Assembly (NCBI GenBank): GCA_013433145.1 | Contig: CM024183.1 | Span: 558,001 to 622,000, forward strand | Length of the DNA: 64,000 nucleotides | DNA from: Ascaris suum | Lineage: Eukaryota; Nematoda; Chromadorea; Rhabditida; Ascarididae | Reading direction: 5' to 3' | Shown: in pieces, positions 1 to 11,500 of the stretch | How positions within the stretch are numbered: the stretch's first letter is position 1 | Layout of the letters: every line of letters starts with the position of its first letter | Program-made: the position numbers and the translations under genes | Notes under the pieces: model-generated | What the model saw: the letters and a program-made list of their open reading frames with translations, nothing else | The model's database searches: none | Told to the model about the DNA's origin: nothing

Positions 1-14
1 AAAAAAGCTGTCAG
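1..14 (+). CDS. tps: Probable 3' end of an upstream TPS exon
   Basis: The window opens with 14 bases ending in CAG followed by a GTATGG donor at 15. Read in the phase that the next exon requires, they encode KKAV and two bases of an Arg codon, giving KKAVREEMSLLGVL across the junction. Phase agreement and the good donor favour a real exon. It is too short to prove. Confidence 0.45.
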
Positions 15-3000
15 GTATGGTTGAAAGCATTTAGAGTACTACTAATCCCGATTTTTTATTAGGATTTTTGCTTATCAAAGGAACATTTATTGGAGCAACA
101 CGAGACCTAAAATATGCCACTGTCCTTAACGTTGAACATACGTGACGTATCGTGTAGAGTTGCGGTCTAGTCGCCGGTAATCTCTAGTAATATCTTTTAA
201 AATAAATTAATAATAATAAAATGACTTGGCCATTATTTTTGCCACTATTCTTGTTTTCAATAAAAATTACTATTATTTATTATTATTACAACAAAAATAC
301 CGTTTGTTATATCCTTTAGTCATTTACTTCCTTAAATTTCTGCAGTTATAGGCTTATTTCAAAAGCTCGTTAAGAACCATCAGGGCATTTTTGAGCTCTT
401 GCAATTCATGCATCACAAATTTTTTTTTAGCATTTTGAAGGATGTCTGGAGTACTCTAATATTGCCTTCTAAGCATTTTCACTACCATCTTTTCGTTCCT
501 TCGTATATCGTTGATTGCACGATATCTTAGCCATAATTTAATAAGCTTTTTTTTAGAGAGGAAATGTCATTGTTGGGAGTATTACACAATTATAATCGAG
601 GAAATTATAAGCTGAATCCAGTAATTGTCCAGGAGGATGATTACAACGTTTATTACGGTGGTATCAGCAACGGTCTTCTCTGGCCAGCCCTTCATAATCT
701 TCCAGAATATATTGTCAAAGATTACGACAATCCTAAGGTACATAAAATGATACTCACCAGAAAGTTTTTTTTTCAATTGTTTTTTTTTTTTGCAATTTTA
801 CATGATGAATCCATGTCTTTAAGTTATTTACCTCTCATTTAACTTATTACCTGTATTGTGCACTATCAAACTTTTCTTTTAGTTTGCAACAGTACAGCAT
901 TTGTTAATTTCTAGAAAAGTCGGATACTTTTCAGTTAGGCATGTTTTCTTCTCCCATTTTCAACATAAACAGATGTGAAAATTCAAAAACAACTTTCTAG
1001 TTTAGAAAAAAAAAATTTTAACATTCACCACTTAGAAGATGTGGAAATATATGCTTCGGTTATAGTGAATGAATATTTTTATCCCATTAAATAAAAGATT
1101 TTTTCATTTATCGAGTTTTTTTTTCTTCTTGTTTTAAAAAATTCGGCATTTTTGCATCTATTGATCAATATTTCCATGATATGATTTAATACAATAGGGA
1201 TAGATATTAATATGACTATCATGATGGCATTTCTTATTCGCCATTCGACCACTCACTCCATCGTTTGAATAAATTTCTCAACATCCCAGGATTTAAATTG
1301 AAAGGTGGTAAAAATTGAAAACTAAAATCTTCATTGTATATTGCTATGATACTCGTGTTATTTTTAATTGGGAAGTTCTATATCTCGGAATTTTTTTTCG
1401 CATTCGATTTGCCATCTATATGTTATATTTCACAAATCTGTTCTCACTATATTTGGATTCATTGAATGAAATTGAAAATTGCGATGTTTTGAAATGGAAT
1501 TATTTTCATCATTACTCTTATGAATTTCTATCTATAAAATATGATCCAAAAGTAAATTTTTCCTTATTTTAGACTCTTCGTGATCATTGGTGCGCTTATG
1601 TTCGTGTTAATTATCAATTCGCAATTGATGCGGTACGCAATAGTCGACCTCAGGTAAGTTAATTACCTTTTCTTTTCTTCATTTCTAATAATAAATCACC
1701 GATTCAGTTATTTTAAAGGTAATGTTATGTGCCGATTTGGTTAGCATGCTACGAATACTTAGAAAGGTTTATTGCAAATCGAGCACTTCCATTTACTACA
1801 GATTCATAGTGACTCTTTATAAATTTATTTTTCTTCGATTAAAAAGTAGTCATAAAAACGCGCTTTCTGAAAACTGCGGTGGTTTTTCTTCCAGATAGCT
1901 CGACCAAAGACGAGCCAAGTCAAGCCAAAAAAGAGAACGGATAAAAAGAGGCTTTGTCCACCTCTTTGCAATGTCCTAGTAAGCTCAGCGAGCAAGTTTT
2001 ACGAACGTCTACCAACTTTTGAAGTCAATTCACAATACCACTTTCCGTGGACTACTGCTGGTACTTAACGAATTATACATGCTAGATAACCCGAAATTGT
2101 TTAGTCAGGGCATTATCTACTGAATAAACCCTTATGTTCGAAAGTTTTTCAGGATTTCATTTGGATTCACGATTACCATTTAATATTGACCGGTCTTATC
2201 ATGCAAAGCCTCGACCCCAATCTTGAGGTAATATTCTTTGCATTGCTTCACCCCCCCCCCCCCCCTTATGATCCCTTACAGCTCACGTTTATCGCTAGCG
2301 TCGTAATCAACCGTCAGGATGTCTAGATTATATAGAGTTCATAAATGAGAGAAAGAAAGTAATTATTTTCAGTGACTTTAGAAGAGATTGAAATATATTT
2401 GCCTTGAATAAAGCTTTTTAATCTCTCTTACTGCATTATTTTTATGCTTTCCTAAGTTTTTTGGGGCCTCTCTACTAAATTTCTCCATTTCTTTGCTACA
2501 GCGATTCGTATTGCTCCAGCGGTTCGAGTAAATCGACCCTTATTATCTCAATGAGTATTTCAAAATTGTTTACAATTCTCATGCTTTTTAGGTTGGCTTC
2601 TTTTTGCATATTCCTTTCCAACCTCCTGAAAACTTCTTTACGAAGTTCGGTGTTGTTGGTATTCCAATGATTCGAGGATTACTTCGTTTTACGAAGGTAA
2701 ATTTTTTTTCCAACAAATACTTTATATAATCGTGAAATAGTCGACAAAAATAGTGAACACTTCATAACGTTAGAGCTTTCAGAGAATTATTACAAACGTT
2801 TCATCATCTAATACTTCATCTCATAGAATTTTTGTTTCTGTGATGAAAATTTTTGAATGAATTAATTTATGAGCAAAATTTTTCGACAACAAAATTTAAT
2901 AATTAAAAAAAATTTTTGCCGATTTATTAGACGTAAAAATTTATTAAGCTAAATTATTCAGGGTGTAAATATCATCGATAAGATGGAGTCTGCATTAATT

Positions 3001-5464
3001 TCCTGCACATCTTGCTTTAATTGCATGCAATTAAAGCAAGATGTGCAGGAAATTACGTGTCTTTTCCATCTTTTTTTTCCAATGAAATCCTAATAATTGA
3101 ATATACTCTATTACTATGAATGAATAAAATTTCACTCTATTCAATTCATCGACTTGTTTTCACCTCTGAATTCTTCTATGTATGTTTGAACTTCGCAACT
3201 GAGAACAATTCACTTGCTAGACAAACTTTATTTAAGAAATGGTATCGACGAGTTCTTTTGAAGCCGCTCATTACTCGTACACTATTACTAATTGGGGGCC
3301 TTAAGTTTGCTATACTTTTTGGAGCGGATAGTGTCTTATTAATGCTTTTATCATTAATCAAATCACTTGTCTGTGCGTTGTACTTTAAAAATTTTATATC
3401 TTCCAACAACCTAATGTCTGGAAAATTTTATAATTTCCGGAAATTTATTGGTTTTTTTTATTAGGTTGGTTTCCAAACTCATCGTGATCGATCTAAATTC
3501 GTCGAGTTATGCAAAATTCATCTCCCATCGGCGAGTGTTGCATATGATAGTAATTTGGATATCAATACAATCACATATGAAGGATGGACATGCTCGTTGG
3601 GTGTATTTCCGGTTTCAATCAAGAATGAAGACTTCTTAAAATTCGTCAAAATGCCCGATACTATCAAAAAGAGTAATGATATTCGTCAAAGAGTAAGTGC
3701 TAATGCTTTATTTAATCGTATAAACAAACATTGAGCTATCGTAATCTCTATATGGTAAAAAGCGAAGGAATGTGATAGAGAAATTCATATGTAGCACCTA
3801 CGAAATTGCACCGTTTGTCTTTCATTCATCTTAACAAATACGGTCGTTGATTACATTCACAATGAAACGAGCACTGTATAGATCATTGTTAGGACGATAT
3901 TCACGCCATCTTATTTACCGTTGAGAATTTTTGAGGTGAGTCTTTAATTGGCACATCTGCTGTGGTGGATCGGTTGCCTATTGCAGATATATACCCCTAA
4001 TATTGTCACAAAATCTTCGTAAGTTTATAAAAGGGAATATTGAACCCGATGATTAAGAATTTATTTTCTTGTAACAACTTTTCTATTATCATATCTATAT
4101 CATTTACGGCTCAGATATCATCCTTTAAGAAAAATCCTTTAAGAAAAAATGATACAATTTTTTTGAATTTGAAGATGATTTTTGAGAACCAATTATTGCT
4201 CGCTGAAAAAAAAACCATTGTATGCGCCTAAATTTTTATTTTTTTTTTATTGCTTCCATATTTGGCAGTTTTTGTTTAATTACCTGCAGTCAACTCTTGA
4301 GAGCAGTCGAACGTTAATGTTTATACAGGTAATTAATACGAAAAGACCTTTAATTCAGGAATAGACAACTGGCTGCAATAAATTGCCATCGGTATTGATT
4401 TATCATATTTTTTACTCGATAGACTAAATTGAAAATATTCAATTTTCAGTTACTAGGAGAAAATGCACCAGCAGATGCACGTCTATTCTTTTCGGTTGAA
4501 CGATTCGACTACACAAAAGGAATAAAGGAGAAGCTAATGGCCTATAAGGAATACTTTAAGAAATATAGTGATCGGATTGGAAAAGATGTTCTCTATCAGG
4601 TTCGCTTTGATTTATCCCTCTCTTCGAGCCATATTAAGCAGAAATCATGAGAGATTTACATTTCAAAAGATTTCATGTAAGTTTATATGAATTTCATATT
4701 GATATATATGTTTTTCCGCATAATTGAAAAGAAATGGTTTTATTCAGTCGATCTTCGAATGGAATTCTCAAAAGCCGGATGGTTCACTCTTATCTATCTC
4801 CTCCCCTCCTCTCCCTCGAACCCCTCAAAATCACCATAGAAACCTACTTAAGAACATTTTATTTCTTCAAATCAAAGATCTGCATCTTATAGATTGTACA
4901 AATGATGGAGATTATCCGCGATTTATCAGAAAGCAGAGATTTCGAAAATTGCCGAGATTCGAGGATTCTCTTCAGTCCTCAGAATGTAGTGGGGAGGAGA
5001 GGAAGATGCGTCGCAATAGGTCCTGTCTGCAAGTACTGCACACCTTCAAAACTTCATTTTCTATGCAACAAAATCACCGATTGCTTTGCTGAAGCATCAA
5101 CATTCTGACAGACTAAGTTTTCGAGATCCTTACACCTGTAAACAAACCTTTGCAGTATAACAGATAACCATATAAAATTGATATCCTAAATCAAATATGA
5201 ACAATTGAATATTAGCAGTATGAGAGAACTCATAGAAAGACAATATTTAAAAAAATGTAGCAATCACAACATTGTTATCAATCTTTTCAAATGAAATTTC
5301 ACCTTTAAGGTCGCTGTAACGAATCGCCGTTCGGTGGATACGTATCGTTTATATCAAGATGAGTGTATGGCTTTAGCCGAATCGATCAATCAAGAATTCA
5401 CGTGTCCAAGTCGACCTAAATGGAAACCGCTTTTGTTCACAACCGTTGGTAATCTGGTTTTTAG

Positions 5465-5563
<99 letters not shown>

Positions 5564-8500
5564 TTGCTTTTATAGGATATTCGCTAATATAAAATCAACG
5601 ATTAGGATCTCTCAAGGATTTTCACACTTTTATTCAAAAAGCTTTGTGCAATAATTGCGGTGAAAGGATGAGCGTTTATATGAGGTTAATAGTATTTCAG
5701 CATTTCCATATTAAATACTTGAATACTTTACTTCAAGCTTCATTTAGGTCTACCACGTGCTGATCTCGTCGCAAGTTATTTGGCTATGGATATCGGTGTT
5801 GTCACACCCAAAAAAGATGGAATGAATTTGGTATGCGTTACTATTCATAAATTTAAAAATTAAAAAAGTCTTCACAAGTTTCGCTAGAGCTAGATCAAAG
5901 AGGGGTTCATCGTTGTGCAGATTTGGTTGGTATGTATTTCTCAAAAGCGATTTATGTAGATTCAGTAAAGTTTTGCCGATCTGTTAGGAGGCGGTAGGGA
6001 TAGAGGGAGGGGACGAATATTCGAGAGTTTTGCGAGGCTACGAGTGGAATAAAGGACAGCCTTGTGACGGATAGGTCATAGGATGCTGATCTTTATTCAT
6101 GTCTCAGATCACTTCATGCATAGCGTTTCTTAGATTCTTTATGAGGTGGCCAAAAAAGATTGAGGCTAGTACAAAAATAACGTATATCTCGGAAATGAAG
6201 CTTCCACCAAATTCTCTTCAATGGCCTTAAATTCTTCTAAAATACCGTCAAGTAAAAATTTTTTCATTTGGCTATCAAATTCTCTCCGGTTATTCCACCT
6301 TTAATGACCGAAGAATAATATTATTTCTATAGAACTGAGCATATCAATGACATCATTAAAGCATTTATATAAACTGAAATCCTAATGGCAACTCATATAA
6401 TTTAAAAATAATTCCAAAATGACGAAGAGTTTTGAGTATCAAGCATTAGGATTTTATTAAAGAGAGTGGATTTAGGTGGCGAAGGAGATGCTAGTATGCA
6501 ATCCACATGCGGGTCTTATTCTTTCAACAGGTGCCGGAAGTGAGATTCAATTCTCGACAGCCGGCTTTTATAATGAAGAAAATGGAGATCAATGTTACAA
6601 GCGTGTCGCTGATTTATATGACATTCAAGTTAGTCGTTATCAAAATATTAAACGAAATATCAGAGCTCTTGCGTTAGGAATTTTATCGAATTTGCCGAAA
6701 ATTTTCGTAGTGATGAAATAATAGCGAACTTTCGAATCGAGAACGCTTTTTCTTCAAATCAAGGAAGGGGTGCTATTATGAAATAGGTGGGTTCTTCTTA
6801 TTAACTAGCGATCCAGAAAAGGAAAAGAATAGATACCGGATTTTGTGATACTGAAAGAAAATACCGGAAATTTTCAATACCAAAGAAATGGGCCACTTTA
6901 ACGGAAATAGAGAATTGCCTTTGAGAAATAACAAGAAATAAGAGGCTAGATGATGAGAATACTTTGAAAAAATTTCTTTTCAAGGTTAAGCTCTCGTAAA
7001 ATCTAAAGTGTTGCGGATTTGAATTTTCCCTGTTCGAAATATTTTGAAAACTCGATTTAATAAGCACAAAGAAATTTATAAATATGTTTGAAAAAATGCT
7101 TCTTAGTACAACTCTTTTTTTTTGTTATACGCTAAAGATGAATTGAGAATTGATATCGATTCCTAATTGCTAGCGGAATATTAGCCAAAGAACGAGAGGT
7201 TTTTTTTCAGTTTTTTTTAAACCTTATTGTTAAATTCACACTTACTGACTTCTATAGTTCGATTTCTCATAGGCGAAATTTTGGTTTTCAAAAAAAAGGT
7301 AAATAAAATGAATCTCTTTGAAAAATTAGCAAGAATCTTATTAATCTCATTAGCAATAATTTTACTATTGTTGCCAGAAAAACCCTACTAAATTCTTCAG
7401 CTATACCTTTATAACCTTATTAGCCTGTAACTTTTATACCTCGATTAGTAATAACTCTAAAAACCTTTTAAGCGGTAACTTTGGTAATAACCTAAGTATT
7501 TATTTTATTTCGATTCCATTTTGTACTCTTTCTAAGCTTTTAATGTTTTTCTAAGAGAAAGGAAATTAATAATTTTTTTTTTTTCTGAAGGAAAAGTCAT
7601 TAACTTTTGTTTTTCCAAGGAAAAAAGTTATTTAATTTCAGAATAGGCGGTAATTTGAGCACCATTTTAGGCGTATGCTGATGCATTCTATAGTGCAGCC
7701 ACCGAGAGTGAGGAGGTACGTTCAGCACATGGTTCACGACTAAATGAATTCATAATGGCGAACGATATAGAGCATTGGAGTGCAGCATTTTTGGATCCCT
7801 CATGGACGCATCAAGTCATACGACCACTAGACGTTTGTTCTTTACTTTCCTCAAAGTCTTAACAATATATTTTATCTTTTATCACCTGAATAATTGTCCT
7901 GTTGCATTTTATTTATCATTTTATCATGATTTTATCATCATATCAACTGATTGCAGTTATATGGTTTTAGTGTTTGGTTATATCTTTCTTTGATATTCCT
8001 CTATTGCATTCCGGATTGAAAGTTCCGGAATGCACTCCGGAAATGTCTAGCTTATTCCTTGATATTATTGCATTCCGGATTAAAAGTTGATGCATTTGTA
8101 GATGGTCATTAAGATCAATGCATATTTTTAACGGAAAAATAAGCGTCGATTAATTAAAAGAAGAGTATAGCTGCAGATTACCTTTTACTTTAGCTGCATT
8201 CTACGTCTTCTGATATTGTACTATTTCTCTCATTTTCTTCTTTCAAGAGAAATTAAATATATTTCATGTGTCCATATAGTGAAACATCTCTACGGGGAGG
8301 CATAAGGTTTGGTTGCATATTCACCTTCCGGAAGTGCTATAATTACTATAAAGGTATGCTTCTAACTTAATTGATTATCATAACTACATCTTCCGCGGTT
8401 CAGCACAAGCAATCCAGACAAAACTTTTTTAACAGGTGAAAACATTGGACGAATTCTATGGTCTTATGATGCGTACGCGTAATGTTCGTCGTCAAATCGT

Positions 8501-11500
8501 TGAACGTGTTCTTAAGGGTATTCCAATTCGAAGCCATTTCGCCATTTCGCTAAAGAATGCAATGGTAATAATAAAATCAGTTTATTTCATCAATATCTGA
8601 TATAAATCACTATCTATTTTGGAATATTTTTTATAATTTTTTAATTTTAAATAAGGATAAGCTTTGAGGTTTTAAATTCACCTTCAAGTATTTTTGACTT
8701 TCTAGATGAGAATGGTCTCTTCAACAATGAAATAAAAATAGGAAGGAATTTTTTGAATCGACGAATATGCTTTAAAAAATGTTTTTCGTGAAGCGCTTTT
8801 TAGCCAGAAGCTTTTATTCAAAGACATCCCTTGGGTGCAATGAAATACCCGGCAGGCTTCATCTCACTTTTCCTTCATTCACAAAAAATTTTAAGGCCAT
8901 CGAATCTACTGAAATAAAGAAATACTGTTTTGTTGAAGTTTTCAAGTGTATTTTTTGAAGTTTTTTTCCTTTTTACACTAAAAAATAATGCATCTCTTTA
9001 TGTGGATTTTTTTTTCAATGAAATGAATAGCACTCATTATATCTTCTATATCTTTCACACTCACTTTGTCAATTAGGTGAATAATTCAGGTGAATTTAAG
9101 TAAATTAAGGTGAACAGCTTTATTTAATTTATTTGGATGAATAATATTGAATAATTTTATTTAAGAGGGTTTTGAGATGATCTCATAAGTTTATAAATAA
9201 TCATAACTTTCAATTAAAATTCAATATTTGTTAAATTCCACACTTGAATTAAATATTTTCGAATAATTTTCAGGATTCATTGGCATTAAGTTGTGAAGCT
9301 GGTAAATCAATCATCACTCTACAAGTACCATCGGCAATTGATACTGAGCCGAAAGTATTCGCAAAGTTCGATATAAAGAATGAACTTGATGAATTCGAAA
9401 AGGATCTCAGTTTCTTGAAATTCATTCAAAGCGATGATGTCTATAATGTGGAGCAATTTGTTGACGTATGTTTTTTTTTAATTGAAATATATTTCCATAT
9501 AAAATAAGTTTTGGATAAATATTGAAAATCCTTTAAAAGATTCTACAAACGATGCACTCAACAATAATCTTGTTTTCGAGGAAGGGGGGGGGGGAATTCG
9601 TTATCTATCTGTCAAGTCTATTATATAACTTTGCTTTCGATTTTCTTCAATCAGAATAACGTAAATATATCTCTCTATGACCTTATCATAAGAACATGTA
9701 AGTAAAGAAAATTTCACACATAATTTGATAATAACCTATGCTGAGAAATACAAACGTAGACGGAAAAATTCTTTATTGAAATGCCATCATGTGCTTTAAA
9801 GATGTGCTTTGCAGGTGTTTTAATATTCTTTATTGTATAGGTAAGGCCATATAAAATAATCTTCAAATTCTCTTTCAATTATTTCCTATAAAAATAATTA
9901 AACGTAAAACAATTTTCAGACACTTCAAGCCTATCATCCAATTTCACCTGAAGCATTCAAAGAGGAAGTGGCAACCGCTGTTGAACTACTATACGATGCA
10001 GATCATTTCCATTATTTCTTCACTGATCGTGATGGTACACTAAAGTCGTATTCATGCAGCTACCCGGCTAGCATACAACCTGCCTATTCAGGTGTTATCC
10101 AGGTATGCTTATCTTCGATTTCACAATCGTATCACATTGAGTTTCAGTGAACTGATGCACTCGATTGTACCATTATTTTCGTTGTAACCTACCTTATCTA
10201 TCACTTTACAGCTAAACTCGGTAATATGAATGATGAAAGATACGCCATAGATATCGATAAAAATTATAAAAACGAAAAAGTATAATTTATGAAAAATATA
10301 TCTGCTTCCTGCCACTTCAAATGATGCATAGTTTGTCTGAAAATATAAAATTGATTTTCAATCAGGTTTATTAATTGAATATCGTAAAATCTGTAACAAA
10401 AAACTCAATCTGGCAAATGCATTAAAGCGAAACTTCATTTACTAAAAAGTAAAGTCTTTGAAATCATCTACCTTTGAAGGTATATTTTGTAGGCACAATT
10501 TGCGAGACGTTGTGCGCAAACATGCGCTATCGTTACAACATCACCACTTATGCATCTTGGCATTCTTGATGTGGGCACTATTCCTGAAGGTATGTTTTTA
10601 GCATTAATTTTTATTGCTCACTGAAACGTAAACGAAGAAATTAGCCAGACTGGTCAACGAGATCAGTCACTACGAAATATTCATTTACTTATATTCTTTT
10701 GCGTTTTGCGTTATTGCCTACATTGTGAAATGGTACCATTAAGAACTGAATAAAATGTAACGTGCTTTTTTCATCTTATTTTGTCAACTAAACATCATTA
10801 TTGTATTTTTGTTTACTATTTTTCTGCAATTTTTTCCTGAAAATATAAAATATATGAAGAGAGATAATTGGGTAGAAATGATGCATCATTATTGCAACTT
10901 TATGTGGATTATTTCGACTCTGTTTTGAAGCGTTGAATAAAGTAGAATTAGAAAGAATGTCGGGTTACTATTATCAAAAGAATTCCAGGTCACTTTTACT
11001 AAAGGAATTTCAGGTTACTATTGCTAAAAGAATTTCAGGTTACTATCACTAAAAGAATTTCAGGTTACTATTACTATGGTGCATCGGTTGGTCGTGAATG
11101 GTTTATTGATCCTTCGAATAAGTTCAAAGACACATCGATATCGGAAGATGAGCTTGCATTGCTTGACAAAGTAAATAGGATTTTATTCAATCATCGTTTC
11201 ACCTCTAAAATCTTTTCTTTATACAATTCTTTAAAAAATGAACGGAAAAATTTTCAGTATTTCATTTGTGATGTTTTTTTCACAACCATTCTTTTTTTAC
11301 TTCCGGAGAAATTATTTTTTATTGAAAATTATTTATAAACTTCGAGAAAATGAGAATGCTTTAGGATAGAAAGTTTATAAATTTTGAATGATACACAATT
11401 CAAAAATTTTCATCCATTTGCGCAAATGGTTACTTTGATGAGTGCGTATGATCATAAAAGCGCATATCATGCCAATCTCTATGATTTACTTTTGCACTCA

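Larger units (their letters stand above)
557..7832 (+). other. tps: GT20 glycosyltransferase domain block of TPS
   Basis: Seen in exon order: NYNRGNYKLNP and NGLLWPALH (557-737), a VNYQFAIDAVRN helix (1573-1653), WIHDYHLILTGL (2153-2227), the GFFLHIPF loop (2592-2696), ERFDYTKGI (4450-4599), the DIGVVTPKKDGMNLVAKEML nucleotide-sugar site (5748-6628), and a terminal helix IEHWSAAFLDPSW (7671-7832). In the GT20 family the HDYH, FDYTKG and DGMNL motifs bind glucose-6-phosphate and UDP-glucose. All are present, so catalytic competence is a fair inference. The domain is spread over eleven introns of roughly 120 to 1,050 bp. Confidence 0.9.

Noticed and set aside
2515..2540. GGTTCGA resembling a tRNA B box
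   Set aside because: No A box or foldable acceptor stem at the right spacing.
3120..3464. 114-codon open frame inside a TPS intron
   Set aside because: It ends exactly at the TAG of the next acceptor, has no family motif, and sits between two phase-matched exons.
5334..5654. Open frame running from a TPS exon through the TA repeat
   Set aside because: Only the part up to 5448 is coding; the rest is the (TA)46 run read as Tyr-Ile.
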